Shown here one piece after another: positions 10,389-21,528 of a stretch of DNA of 64,000 bases (position 1 is the first letter of the stretch; each line of letters opens with the position of its first letter). The translations under genes were made by a program, and so were the position numbers. The notes below the pieces were generated by a model, which saw only the letters and a program-made list of their open reading frames with translations, had not been told where the DNA came from and searched no databases. Location of the stretch: positions 34,820,698-34,884,697 of the forward strand of contig NC_080171.1 of assembly GCF_950295315.1 (NCBI RefSeq). The letters run 5' to 3'. Source of the stretch: Erinaceus europaeus (lineage: Eukaryota; Chordata; Mammalia; Eulipotyphla; Erinaceidae).

Positions 10389-13025
10389 AAGATACTTATT
10401 GATGTCTTCCCTGCAGTCACTAGTCCACACCTTAAGTGGAAAAGGAGAAGAGTTCTCTTAACCTCCTTGACTTTGCAGTTTAATGAGAAATGAGAGATCA
10501 ATAAAAATTTTGCAGAATTTTTAGCAGATTGTAATTTTATATGTGTATCTTAAAAGATGTTTCAAGGAATGTGTTCAGTTGTTTTAACTGTGAGGATTAG
10601 AGATGTGAGATAAGATTTTGCTATGATTTAATTTGTTAATAATTACAGAATCTCCTAAAAGCTAATTCTGAGGAGTCAGGTGGTGGGGGAAAAACTGGAG
10701 TGAGTTGAAGAAGAGAAATAGATAAAGGGCATTAATTATGCTTGCTATGTACTTTTAAGAACCAAGACACATGCTCAAGGCATGTTGGAGATGCAAAGGC
10801 AGTAGACTTAACTCTGTGGGGTCAGGGGCAGTTAAAGAATGAGTTATGCAAGTGAATAAAATGAAGTAAGTACTTAAGCAGAAGGGAGAGTAACACTAAA
10901 TCCAGTGATGTGTGAAGTGGCAATTAATGTGAAAGCTAGCTTTAAAAATGCCCAGATTTTTATAATTTTCAAAGGTCTGCCCTATACTGTTGATTCGTAA
11001 TATCTTATATACAATGCTAGTTGTCTTTGCTTAATAGATATAAAATAATAAGCATTTACTTATGCACTATGGTTCATGGATCATCTCAGTCCTCCTTTTT
11101 ATCTGGACCGGTATTACTAACGTCAGTTGGCCTTGCTCATGCATGGCTTTAACTATTGGCCAACTGGTCTAAGATGGTTTTACTTGTGATGACTCAGCCC
11201 CCACCCACTCCCCACCCCCAGCCCTGAGTCATTCCTCACATCCTAATAGGCTAGTCTGAATTTGCACCAGGTTAGCAGAGTTAGAAGAAAGTGCATGGAG
11301 AAATGAAAAAGCACGGTATACCTTCTGTGATACTCTGTTGAAAAAAGTATGGCCATCATAGAACCAAAAGCAGGGAAGTACACTCCATCCTGTAATGGGA
11401 CTTGTTTGCAAGTAATGCATAAAGAGATTGGATATAGAAACAACGATGAGTCAGAAGTATCTTTTGCATCCAGTTTTTCTCATTGGTGATTAATCTTTTT
11501 TGGCTGTAATGATCTCTTTGAAATCTCATTTCAAAAGAAAAAAAATCTTAAATACCTTTTATTGACAATTTTACTTATGGGGATGTATTTTTCAGAGTCT
11601 ACTTGGTATATTGTAGTCTAAATAAATAGGTGTCTGGAGATTAACAACTTTAATACCATTCTTGTCAGTCTTTAAATTATAGATTTAAAGAGATATAGGT
11701 TGAAAAATGAACACATTTCCCCTTTCAGCTAGTCTTGTATTTTTTTTTTTTTCTAAGAAGGAAAATTGCTGCTTATACATGTTGGATAATGTTTGGGCTG
11801 CAAATCTATGGGTTGACTGTATAAGTCATCAGTTAGTATAGAGAAGTGTCTCAAAAAGCCTAAATCAAAGTTTAAACCTGTTATATCTGTTTTACATGCC
11901 CTGTAGTAAATATATCCAGTGGTCACAATCAAGCTAATCAGTCTTTCACATTCCCAAGTGTACATCAGCAAAATTGAATCATGGTTTGCATTAGATCTTG
12001 GTCTGAAACCTGAATCTTTCCTCAGGATTTAGATTTGAAAGTGTGAAGTGTCTGATAGCCTGGAAGGATGCAAATGAAACTATAAAGCTGCATCTCAAGT
12101 TCAGAGTTGCTGCTATAAACCATATTTTACCAACTACAGTCCTACACCAGGCTTTGTATTATGGCCCAGATATTAATAAAATAGGGACTTAATTCTCCTC
12201 TGTTAATATTTTCTGTGACTCTCTCAGAATTAATGTCAAAGCACCAGAGTCCCATCATAATTTCTGATAATATCTATAAGTTTCTAGATTCTTGAGTTTC
12301 TCAGAAGCAATGCTGTCACTTGAAGGCAGTAGAAGACAGTGAGGAATTAAGGACAAAACATAATATAGTGTCACATTATAAAATTCTCCCATCTGACTGG
12401 CAACTTTCTGACTTTAGAATGTAAAAGTCTCACCAGAATTGTCTCATTTCATTTTACACAGTATCATGCTTTCATGTGTTTTCTTTGAAGTTTCTGAAGT
12501 TAAAAACAAGGGAGCTCAAATTAAGAAAAATATCTTTCCATACATTTCTCTCATTCCTCTTAAAAACTCTTGTACCAGTGCTGACCCTGTTTGATGTCTC
12601 CAGAGACTGACAAAATGTGTCCTTATATCCCTTGACATCTCTGTGATGTGACTTGGGAAGTCAGAATGTTCTTGGCAAAATGCTGTACATATCCAGTATT
12701 GGTAGGTTTGTCATACAGGCAAAATGGACTTAGCATCATCACTCATGAGTCATTTAATAAATCCTTATTTGTGATTCTTTTATTGATTTGTGGTAGAATA
12801 GAAAAAATGAGATAAAACATATGAAAATTGTAGACTACAATGCAGGGTGGTGACTTGTTAATATTTCTGAGTTAATTTACATAAACTGTGCTGCCACAAT
12901 ATAGGGAATAATCAAAAATAGAAGTGAGATTAGGAATACTTTCATAACAGGTATACAGCAACCTATCATACTTAGGAGTGTCTGCTGGACTAGCATTAAA
13001 GATATAGTCTGAAGAGGTGAATTTT
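10389..13025. other. Largest SINE-poor stretch; single-copy-looking
   Basis: About 2.6 kb of AT-rich DNA without a recognisable young repeat. A possible DNA-transposon relic lies at 11090-11400. Small frames on the minus strand (for example 62-72 codons at 11229-11971) have no recognisable domain. I see no convincing exon. Confidence 0.5.
11090..11400. mobile_element. Possible hAT-Charlie-type nonautonomous relic
   Basis: The block with GCTCATGCATGGCTTTAACT, GGCCAACTGGTCTAAG and CATCCTAATAGGCTAGTCTG recalls the interior of mammalian MER hAT elements. Terminal inverted repeats and an 8-bp TSD were not found, so this is only a suggestion. Confidence 0.25.
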
Positions 13026-13027
13026 AG

Positions 13028-13160
13028 GGTTGGGGAGACAGCATAGCAGTGATGTATAAAGATTTTCATTCTTGAGGCACCAAAGGTCTAAGATTCAGTC
13101 CCCAGCAGAACAATAAGCCAGAGATGAACAGGTTTGGGTGGAGGGTTAGTGAACCTAAAA
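13028..13160 (+). mobile_element. D-type old SINE, sense
   Basis: GGGGAGACAGCATAGCAGTG head, TTCATTCTTGAGGCACCAAA, AGATTCAGTCCCCAGCAG (B-box region) and AATAAGCCAGAGATGAACAG. Confidence 0.8.
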
Positions 13161-13632
13161 TAAGATTAAGAGTGGAAGCCCATGGACAGATCATTAGAGC
13201 AGTATAGAGCAGAGCTATTAGAGCAGTGTAATGCTTTCCAAAGGCAATAGGTAGTCAGTAGACACAAATAAAATACTACAGTAAAGCTTTTAGAAAGTAC
13301 AATGGAATTATGATGCTTATAACAACATCTAGCATAATGTGAAGGTTAAAAACCAAGGCAAAAAAAAAATGAAGATTGAAGGCCATTGATAAAGATAAGA
13401 ACTTGTTAAACATTATTAACAATAAGAAGTTGATTGTGTCATCTGGTTTTTTATTTTTTTGCCTCCATATTAATTGTTTTATTGCCATGTAAAACCATAG
13501 AAAGGTTCATATCCTGTATTACCTAGCTATATGCAAATGTTGATCATGTACACTTTTTGGTCAGCATAGAAGAATCACAGGGAGCTAGGGTTGGCTAAGA
13601 GCTGCTGTGGAGTTGGAAGAGAAAAAACATAC

Positions 13633-14163
13633 TCTGGGCTGGGCAGTGGTGCACCCACTTAGGAACACACAGTACTATGCACAAGGACCCTGGCAAGAAC
13701 CAGAGTTTGAGCTCCTACTTTCTACCTACAGTGGGGATGCTTCACAAGTGATAAAGCCAGTCTGCAGATGTCTTTCTCTCTTCCTCTTTATCTCCCCTCT
13801 CAATTTCTCTCAGTCCTATGAGGAAATAAAAAGAAGAAAAAAGGGAAAATGGGGGGTGGGTGGTGACACACGTGGTTAAGTGCACATGTTGCAGTGTACA
13901 AGGACCCAGGTTCAAGCCCCTTGGTCCCACCAGCAAAAGGAAAGCTTCACAAGTGGTGAAGCAGGGCTGCAGTTGTCTCTCTGTCTCTCTCCTTCTCTGT
14001 CTCCCTCCTCCCCTCAATTTCTGGCTGGCTCTATCCAATAAGCAAACAAAGATAATGATTTAAAAAAAAAAAGAAAAAGAAAAAAATGAAAGTAGTTGCC
14101 AGGAGCCCTGGCTTTTTAGTGCAAGGACTTACCAAGCCCCATTGATAATCCTGGAGGGAAAAG
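13633..14163 (+). mobile_element. C-type SINE, sense, split by a younger SINE
   Basis: The head and body (GGCTGGGCAGTGGTGCACC to CTCAGTCCTATGAGG) lie at 13633-13845. The tail (TTGCCAGGAGCCCTGGCTTT to AATCCTGGAGGG) lies at 14096-14163. A B-type SINE sits between, so the C-type copy is the older one. Confidence 0.8.
13846..14090 (+). mobile_element. B-type SINE nested in C-type SINE
   Basis: GGGTGGGTGGTGACACACGTGG head, CCCAGGTTCAAGCCCC B box, GTGAAGCAGGGCTGCAGTTG, GGCTGGCTCTATCCAATAAG and a poly-A/AAAG tail. The host C-type sequence resumes directly after it. Confidence 0.88.
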
Positions 14164-14164
14164 A

Positions 14165-14222
14165 TTAGATAGATAGATACATAGATAAATAGATAGATAG
14201 AGATAGAAAGATAGATAGGATA
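14165..14222 (+). repeat. (GATA)n-type microsatellite
   Basis: AGATAGATAGAT repeats with a few interruptions, immediately after the C-type SINE tail. Confidence 0.95.
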
Positions 14223-14377
14223 CACAAAGATATACTTTAGCAAACCAATTTGTTAAATGTGGTGTTCGAATTTATTATCCTATCATGTTGCATACCTGTA
14301 GATAAGTGAGGATGAAGAAGTAAAAAAATATACTGAAATAAAATGGAATTAAAATGAGCAGATTCACTTTGTATCAA

Positions 14378-14614
14378 GGATGTGAGGGCTATCTGGCTGT
14401 GACATCTGTCATCCCATTAATCTCCAGGGTTGATTCGGCTGATCTCACTGGTTCGGTGGTATCTCCTTCCTCCCTCATGGCTCCATGTTCGTACCTTCTG
14501 AAGCTGTGTGCTCAGTAGAAGAGGATAACCTTCCCCCAATAGAGACGACCAGTCTTCAGTTGAGGTTACAAGAGTAGCTGTGTTCCCCTGCTAGTATCGT
14601 CAAAAAAGCTCTCA
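14378..14614 (+). pseudogene. RN7SK (pseudogene): 7SK small nuclear RNA pseudogene, 3'-truncated
   Basis: It begins with GGATGTGAGGGC-TATCTGGCT, the 5' end of 7SK RNA, and keeps order and spacing through CCAGGGTTGATTCGGCTGAT, CCTTCCTCCCTCA, GCTCCATGT, GAAGAGGATAACC, CCAGTCTTC, CAAGAGTAGCTG and CCCCTGCTAG, ending near AAGCTCTCA. Functional 7SK is about 331 nt and sequesters P-TEFb with HEXIM and LARP7. This copy has about the first 237 nt and lacks the 3' hairpin and terminal U run needed for LARP7 binding. Many differences are CpG-to-TpG/CpA changes, as expected of an old pseudogene. There is no A-tail, and no clear TSD or upstream PSE/TATA was found. 7SK is Pol III transcribed from upstream elements, so a retroposed copy is not expected to be active. 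Confidence 0.9.
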
Positions 14615-14649
14615 CATTATGCAGAAATAAGCTTCTTCTTTAAATATGG

Positions 14650-14800
14650 AGAGTTACGATGGAGGCAGATTAGTGGCTAGAGCAGCAGACTACCAAGGAA
14701 TAGGCCCTGGGTTTGATCCCCAGTATGCCATACATGTAATGATGCTCTGTTTCTCTGTTTCCCTCATTAGTAAATAAATTAATATGTGAAAATATGAAAA
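14650..14800 (+). mobile_element. D-type old SINE, sense
   Basis: GGAGGCAGATTAGTGGCTAG head, GGCCCTGGGTTTGATCCCCA B box, CAGTATGCCATACATGTAAT, then a CTCTGTTTCTC tract and an AT-rich end. Confidence 0.8.
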
Positions 14801-15838
14801 TGAAAAGAAAAAAGATTTATACTTAGTGAAGTTCAAGGAAAGCCAACATTTACATTGTTAAATTCCTCTTCTGCATGATCTTTACTTGGTGAATTTAACA
14901 GAAACGGGTTCAGAAAGGATTATAATTCCAGTACTCACTGCTATTTTGTAAAGGGGAAAGGAAGCCAGATTATTCTTTTGAGACTCATAAAGAAAAAAGA
15001 AAATCTTGATGAAAAAAATATTTTGATTTGCAACCATTAAAACAAGGGGGGAAGTATTTTTATTAAAGAAAATCTTCATGGGTAGAAATTTTGAGTTTCT
15101 CATGGTCCTCTGCTAAGAAAACTTGTGACTTGCTATTTTCAGTTTAATAATCTAAAGTATAGTCATGACTTCAGCTGTCACATTATATAGGTGAACAATG
15201 TCTACGTTGCTTCATTTCTAGAAAGTAATGACATTGGAAAGTAGCTAATTGGGTAAAACATCTTCCTTAATTTCTAGCAAACACCTTCCTTAGTCTCTAG
15301 CTTCCCTAGATAAACATTAAAATAGGAATGTGCATGGTACATGAACACCTCCTCCAAATTATGCAACAATGCTCTGAAACTTGAAGTCACCACAAACTCC
15401 AAATTTCTGTAAGTTATTCATTGCCATCTAATTGTCTCCCAACAACCCTGCCAACAACTCCAGAAAATATTCACATTTCCTACCTCAAATAGTCTTAACA
15501 TATGTCTCTGCTGAACTTTGCTTCTGTTTTTAACTCACTTCATCATTGTCCTGCTCACCTGAAACATCTGCTTTCTTCTCTCTGACATTCCCTTCTGTCA
15601 ACCTTGCCATTCAAAATATTGCCAAATCTTTGAAATTTTACTTTGGCAATCTTTAGCATTTTTCCTTGTCGATATGCTCTATGCTAGGTCAGAGTAAGAT
15701 GAGTGCTACACTGTTCTATTTAAATATTGTAATTACAGGGTCTTCTCTCATCATATTCCCCTACTATAATCTGTTCTACATGTCACTGTCAGACTGATTT
15801 GTCATTCCCTCAATCAAAAAACTTAATGACTTCCCTTG
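14801..15838. other. Single-copy-looking DNA, no gene seen
   Basis: About 1 kb of AT-rich DNA. The 73-codon minus frame at 14882-15103 is rich in F, K and N and has no recognisable motif. Nothing functional seen. Confidence 0.5.
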
Positions 15839-15975
15839 GGAGACAGCATGGCACCAACTTGGGTCCAGACAGCTCTCCTCAAATTCTGACACTTTTTTTT
15901 TAGCAATGTTCTCTCACACAAACAACTTTAAGATGCAGTTTTTTCATCTTTAAAATGGAGTTAGTAGTTATTGTA
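15839..15975 (+). mobile_element. MIR SINE relic, sense
   Basis: Follows the MIR consensus order: GAGACAGCATGGCACC, CTTGGGTCCAGAC, TTCTGACAC, then the core TTTTTTCATCTTTAAAATGG and GAGTTAGTAGTTATTG. Diverged, with an inserted T-run near 15892. MIR is a shared ancient mammalian SINE. Confidence 0.75.
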
Positions 15976-16066
15976 AGCCAACTATGTGTCAGTCACTCTG
16001 ATTAAATACCTGTATTAATTCCAATTCTTTCAACCTCCCTACATCAATTTATGGATTTTATTTTTC

Positions 16067-16394
16067 TTTTTAAAATTTTTTTTTAATATTTGATCTTTTT
16101 CAAGCTCTTTTTTTTTCAATATTTATTTTATTTATTTATTCCCTTTTGTTGCCCTTGTTGTTTTATTGTTGTAGTTATTATTGTTGTTGTTGTTGTTGGA
16201 TAGGACAGAGAGAAATGGAGAGAGGAGGGGAAGACAGAGAGGAGGAGAGAAAGAGACACCTGCAGACCTGCTTCACTGCCTGTGAAGCGACTCCCCTGCA
16301 GGTGGGGAGCCGGGGTTCGAACTGGGATCCTTATGCCGGTCCTTGTGCTTTGCGCCACCTGCGCTTAACCCGCTGCGCTACAGCCCGACTCCCC
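16067..16394 (-). mobile_element. Young A-type SINE, antisense, with 14-bp TSD
   Basis: Full head (ACCCGCTGCGCTACAGCCC then GACTCC), intact antisense B box GGTTCGAACTGGGATCC and CpG-rich CGCCACCTGCGC retained, which points to a recent insertion. TSD is GGATTTTATTTTTC at 16053-16066 and 16395-16408. The antisense tail is long (T-rich, with AATATTTGATC). Confidence 0.96.
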
Positions 16395-16549
16395 GGATTT
16401 TATTTTTCATACTAACCTAATGATATCATGAAACTTCAATTTCTAAATTTAATCTAACATCACAGTAACAATTTTTTTTGGTTATTTTTTTGCTTGCTTT
16501 CTCTTTCTTTTAACTACCATTGCATCAGTGGTATAGTTATGATAATTAT

Positions 16550-16741
16550 TATTTTATTGGATTCTTTAAAATATTTATTTGATATATATAGAAATTGAGA
16601 GGGACAGGGGTAATAGGGAAAGAGAGAGAGAGAAAGAGACCTGCGGCTCTGTATCCCTGCTAGGTGGATTCCAGGGGCTTGAACCTGGGTCTTTGCACAT
16701 GATAACCTGTGCATACTAAAAGGTATGCCGTCATTCAGCCA
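16550..16741 (-). mobile_element. B-type SINE, antisense
   Basis: GATATATATAGAAATTGAGAGGG body, GGGGCTTGAACCTGGGTC (B box) and a GTATGCCGTCATTCAGCC head. Diverged, and missing part of the GTGAAGCAGG body. Confidence 0.8.
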
Positions 16742-16964
16742 CTATGGTAATAAATTGTTTTAAACTGTTTTTACCAAAAAGGTAAAGTGGAGAGGAATAA
16801 ATTTTATAGCCCAGTGCTATTTAATGGAAATATGAATCATACAAATAAACACCTCAGTGGCAACAATTTTAAAATATACAACTAATGCAGACATATTAAG
16901 AAGAAATGTCACAGTTTCTTGCTATATCTTCAAGACTCACTGCATAGTTTATACTTACAGAAAA

Positions 16965-17122
16965 TTTCTTTTTTTTTTTTAAATTATAGAAACAGAGAGA
17001 CACCTGAAGCACTACTCCCACTCATGATGCTTCCTCCCTCCAGGTGGGGACAAGGGCCTTGAACCCAGGTCTTCATGCTTGGTAATGTGTGAGCTCTACC
17101 AAGTTTGCCACCACCCTACTCC
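16965..17122 (-). mobile_element. B-type SINE, antisense, shortened
   Basis: T-run, AGAAACAGAGAGACACCTGA, CCTCCAGGTGGGGACAAGG, CTTGAACCCAGGTC and GTTTGCCACCACCCTACTCC head. Some of the body is deleted. Confidence 0.85.
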
Positions 17123-17372
17123 TTTTTACATTACCTTTTTTTTTTCTTATCACTTTTTCATTAATATGTTTGACATTCTAATCCAATTTTATTTCCACTT
17201 TATGAAATTTTCATTCTACTAGTTATTTCTTCTCTTACTTATTTTAAAGGGTAGTTTTTATTATTTTGTTTTATGGTCACATTGTTTCATAATCATTTGA
17301 TAGTTTATGACTCCATAATATATTGGATTGTCAGAAAGTCATGACATATTTTTGCATAGAAAACCATAGAGA

Positions 17373-17640
17373 AGGGGCAAGGCACTGACACATCCAGTTA
17401 AGCACACAAAGTACCAAGCACAAGGGCCTAGGTTCAAGCCCCCACTCCCTACCTGCAGTGGCGAGACTTCACAAGATGTGTCTTTCTCACTTCTTTTCTA
17501 TCCCTTCCCTCCTCTTAATTTCTGTCTTATCAAATAACATGTGGGAAAAAAAATGGCCACCAGGAGTAGTAGATTTTTAATGCCTGCAACAAGCCCCAGT
17601 GACTGAAGGCAACTCCCCCCAGAAATAAGGTAGAAATAAT
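17373..17640 (+). mobile_element. C-type SINE, sense
   Basis: GGGGCAAGGCACTGACACATC head, CCTAGGTTCAAGCCCCCAC B box, CTACCTGCAGTGGCGAG, GGCCACCAGGAGTAGTAGAT and AGCCCCAGTGACTGAAGGC tail. Diverged. Confidence 0.82.
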
Positions 17641-18090
17641 AATAGTTTTTACTGAATATAACATTGCCTCCATTCTAATTGCTTGAAAAAGAGTCCATTT
17701 ATTTGGAAGCTCAGATACAGATGGATTTTGGATCCATTTCTGATAGTCTCTTAGTTTGCAATGGGTGCCTGCTGCCTTCATATTTTCCAGTGAGTGGTTA
17801 GGAAAAGATTTGCAAATTCTCTTTGCTTTACCGCCATTTTAAAAACAATTAGAATGGAGGCGCTTGGGATGGAGTTTCCAGGACACCATTTCACGGATCA
17901 TTGCTCAAGTCCCACTTACTGGTACAAGAACAGTGTTCCTGTTTTCCATTTCTCCTCACTGTGGGAATCTGGCATTTTGTGCCAAATATGGGCAGTTCTT
18001 GCTCTGCTAATCAGACATACCCACAATGTTTCATTTACTGTGGTTAATGGTCTCAAATGGATGGTAAAACACACTTGAGTTTGAGTATCT
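17641..18090. other. Single-copy block with a 16-bp perfect inverted repeat
   Basis: GCCTCCATTCTAATTG at 17666-17681 is exactly reversed as CAATTAGAATGGAGGC at 17846-17861, with a 164-bp spacer. The rest (to about 18060) is SINE-free, of balanced composition and contains AT-rich sites such as GCTAATCAGAC and GTGGTTAATGG. Overlapping frames on both strands match no family. It may be a regulatory block. Confidence 0.4.
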
Positions 18091-18307
18091 TCTTCTTTTT
18101 TCTGGTCTATATTTAGGATGAATGTTAATACATGCCAGAGAGAAAGAGACACAGAAGACAAAGAACTGTAGCATACTGTTCAAATCCAATCCATCTTCTG
18201 TTTCCATGGAGCAAAGTTCTTTGTGACTAGAATGTCCCATACAGTAGCCACTCACTGGGGTTATGGAACAACTGAAATGTTACTAGGGAAGCAGAAGAAC
18301 ACAATTT

Positions 18308-18505
18308 CTTTCTTTTTTAAAATTCTTAGTATCTTTATTTATTTGATAGAAATTGAGAAGAAACAGGGAGATAAAGAGGGAAAGAAACAGAGAGACACCT
18401 GCAGGACTATTTCACCACACCTGCAGGTGGAGACTGGGGGCTTGAACATGGGTCCTTGTGCACTGTGGTGTGTGCACTCAACCAGGTGTGCCACTGCTGG
18501 CCCTA
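18308..18505 (-). mobile_element. B-type SINE, antisense, with TSD
   Basis: Body with AAATTGAGAAGAAACAGGGA, ACACCTGCAGGTGGAGAC, GGGGCTTGAACATGGGTCC and a GTGTGCCACTGCTGGCCC head. TSD AACACAATTT at 18298-18307 and 18506-18515. Confidence 0.93.
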
Positions 18506-18729
18506 AACACAATTTGTAATTGAAATGAAATGAAATAAAAAAAAATAATCTATAAATATTTTGGTTTATAAGTTAGTGATACATTTATAACTCTGAAATC
18601 TTAGCAGGGTTGCCATGGATTCTAACAAATCAAATAGTCCTGTATCTGAACTTAGTGTCTGACATCTGATTTTGCTGCTATTAGTAGGTTCAAGATTATT
18701 AGAAATCTGACAAGTTCTGATAGGTAAAG

Positions 18730-18875
18730 ATGCCCCCTGAGAGAGAATTTCACCCATAAGAGCTCAAGATATGAGGCCTTAGGTTTGAGTCCTGGCACCA
18801 CATGAGAACACCAGGCACTGGAAGTGCTCCATTAATGACAGAGGAAATGCTCCCTAGCTTTAGTATAGACAATTA
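18730..18875 (+). mobile_element. D-type old SINE, sense
   Basis: GAGGCCTTAGGTTTGAGTCC (B-box region), TGGCACCACATGAGAACACC and AGGCACTGGAAGTGCTCC. The 5' head is diverged. Confidence 0.65.
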
Positions 18876-19033
18876 TTTATACTCCCTACAATTTTTACTA
18901 TATTTTAGGACAGTTTAGTTATTACAGGAGTGATAACACATGTTAGATTTAAAACGTACTCTCAGCTATTCATTTGTATTAGAATGTAGAATATGTGGTC
19001 ATTGTTCCAAATGACTTCTATTTATTTTAATTT

Positions 19034-21468
19034 TTTTTTTTTTATTTAAGAAAGGATTAATTAACAAAACCATAGGGTAGGAGGGGTACAACTCCACACA
19101 ATTCCCACCACCCAATCTCCATATCCCATCCCCTCCCCTGATAGCTTTCCCATTCTCTATCCCTCTGGGAGCATGGACCCAGGGTCATTGTGGGTTGCAG
19201 AAGGTAGAAGGTCTGGCTTCTGTAATTGCTTCCCCGCTGAACATGGGCGTTGACTGGTCAGTCCATACTCCCAGTCTGCCTCTCTCTTTCCCTAGTAGGG
19301 TGGGTCTCTGAGGAAGCGGGGCTCCAGGACACATTGGTGGGGTCTTCAATCCAGGGAAGCCTGGCCGGCATCCTGATGGCATCTGGAACCTGGTGACTGA
19401 AAAGAGAGTTAACATACGAGGCCAAACAAATTGTTGAGCAATCATGGACCCAAAGCTTGGAATAGTGGAGAGGAAGTGTTAGGGGGGTACTCACTGCAAA
19501 CTCTAGTGTACTTCTGCTTTCAGGTATATATTTTGCAGTAGTTTACGGATACGTGTGAACATATGCTCTCTCTCACAGAAACTGGTGTATATCTAGGTTT
19601 TGGGACTTTGTTAGAAAGTGAACCACCTGAGATGGAATTAGAGTATACTATGAAAGGAAAGTTCTCAACCGAGTAATGAAGCTGAAGGGTTGTCATTCCA
19701 CACATGAAGTCTCTGGACACAGTCTGAAGTGAAGCATGTGGAGGTGGCAATCGTTGCGTTGGTTAGGTTGTGATCGGCAAATGCAATATTATTTGATATG
19801 GATTGGGAGAGGCATACAGGAAAGTGGGCCCTATCCAAGGGTTCCAGGACTGGGGGAAGTAGAGGCTCTATAGTGGAGATGTGAGGTTCCTGCTGTCTTA
19901 GGGTTCAAAAAGACAATCGATAATGTTATCATCACATTAATTGGTAATTGGGTTAACTTTGAAAAGTCCTTTTGTTAGGGTTTGCTGTACAGTACCCAGT
20001 ACCTTGTATATAGCTGTGCTATTGGTTGCTTCTGATCTACTTGGTCTAGGCTTTTGAGAGAGTCTGCATATCAATTACACAGTCTATATATTAAAAAGAT
20101 TCAGTTTGTGTTTTGAAAAACTTCGAGACATACAATTAATTTTCCCCCTCATATTAATTAACTAGTGATTTATATGACTACATTTTACTAGGAGTGTACA
20201 TAAACACCATTACCACCACCAAAAGACTGTGACCCATCCCTCCACCCACTCCCACCCCCCACTGGCCCAGGAAGCTGCATGTCTACCCCTCACCACAGGG
20301 TTTTTACTTTGATGCCCTACTTACAATTTGATCAGGTCCTGCTTTTAGTTTCCCTTTCAGATCTTCTTACAAAACTTCTGTTGATGAGTGGGATCATCCC
20401 ATACTCATCTTTATCTTTCTGACTTAGCTCACTTAACATAATTCCTTCTAGCTCTGTCCAAGATGGGTCAGAGAAGGTGGGTTCATTGTTCTTGATAGCT
20501 GCATAGTATTCCATTGTGTATATATACCACAGCTTTCTCAGCCACTCATCTGTTGTTGGGCACCTGGGTTGCTTCCAGGTTTTAGCTATTATGAATTGTG
20601 CTGCTATGAACATAGGAGTACACACCTCTTTTTGGTTGGGTGTTATGGAGTCATTGGGGTATAAGCCCAGGAGAGGAATTACTGGATCCTATGGAAGGTC
20701 CATATCTAGCCTTCTGAGAGTTCTCCAGACTGCTCTCCACAGAGGCTGTACCAATTTACATTCTCACCAGCAGTGCAAAAGGGTTCCTCTGTCCCCACAA
20801 CCTCTCCAGCATTTGTTGCTGCTGTCCTTTTTGATGTATGCCATTCTTACAGGAGTGAGGTGGTATCTTAGTGTTGTCTTAATTTGCATTTCTCTGACAA
20901 TCAGTGACCTAGAGCAGTTTTTCATATGTTTGTTAGCCTTTTGGATCTCCTCTGGGGTGAATGTTTTGTTCATATCCTCTGCCCATTTTTGGATGGGGTC
21001 ATTTGCTTTTTTGGTGCTAAGTTTGCTGAGCTCTTTATATATTTTGGTGATTAGTTTCTTGTCTGATATATGGCATGTGAAGATCTTCTCCTATTCTGTG
21101 CGGGGTCTCTTTGTTTGTTTAATAGATTCTTTGGATGTGCAGAAGCTTTTCAATTTGATGTAGTCCCATTGGTTTGTTTCTGCTTTAGTCTTCCTTGCAA
21201 TTGGGTTTGATTCATCAAAGATGTCCTTGAGGTGTAGGTGGGAAAGTGTTTTACCAATGTTTTCCTCTAAGTATTTGATTGTTTCTGGTCTGACACCTAG
21301 GTCTTTGATCCATTTGGAGTTGATTTTTGTTTCTGGTGAGATAAAGTGGTTCAATTTCATTCGTCTGCATGTTGCCACCCAGTTTTCCCAGCACCATTTA
21401 TTGAAGAGAGCCTCCTTTTTCCATTCTTTGTGCCCCCTTATCAAAGATTAGATTCCATAGGTGTGGGG
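19034..21468 (-). mobile_element. L1 retrotransposon, 5'-truncated, antisense
   Basis: A 2.4-kb copy. From the 3' end (19034) it has a 3'UTR of about 1.25 kb (ending in a poly-A seen as a T-run, then CATAGGGTAGGAGGGGTAC) and the ORF2 C-terminal part up to about 21460. ATTTATTTTAATTT before and ATTTCATTTTAATTT after are a plausible TSD. The same 3'UTR recurs in the sense copy at 26678-27490 with few differences, so this is a fairly recent, lineage-specific subfamily. ORF1, the endonuclease and most of the reverse transcriptase are missing. Confidence 0.93.
20332..21444 (-). pseudogene. L1 ORF2 C-terminal fragment, stop-interrupted
   Basis: One reading frame is kept over 1.1 kb and ends at 20332-20334. 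It holds recognisable ORF2p C-terminal segments: a FNKWCWENW block, then PETKINSKWIKDLGVRPETI, then [10 protein letters not shown], then MAYIKK, and near the end [13 protein letters not shown]. Stops at 21091-21093 and 20764-20766 break the frame. ORF2p is the L1 endonuclease/reverse transcriptase; only the part after the RT domain is present, so the fragment is inactive. Plus-strand frames over the same interval, including a 215-codon one, are antisense shadows. Confidence 0.92.
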
Positions 21469-21528
21469 ATTTCATTTTAATTTCTAAATTCAGTTTTATT
21501 AAACATCCATCTCCATTCTTGTTCATTC

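Noticed and set aside
10672..10692. GAGTCAGGTGGTGGGGG as an ultra-short SINE head
   Set aside because: Too short and no TSD.
20516..21163. 215-codon plus-strand frame with membrane-protein-like translation
   Set aside because: It is the exact antisense of the L1 ORF2 C-terminal region. The minus frame matches ORF2p, so the plus frame is a shadow.
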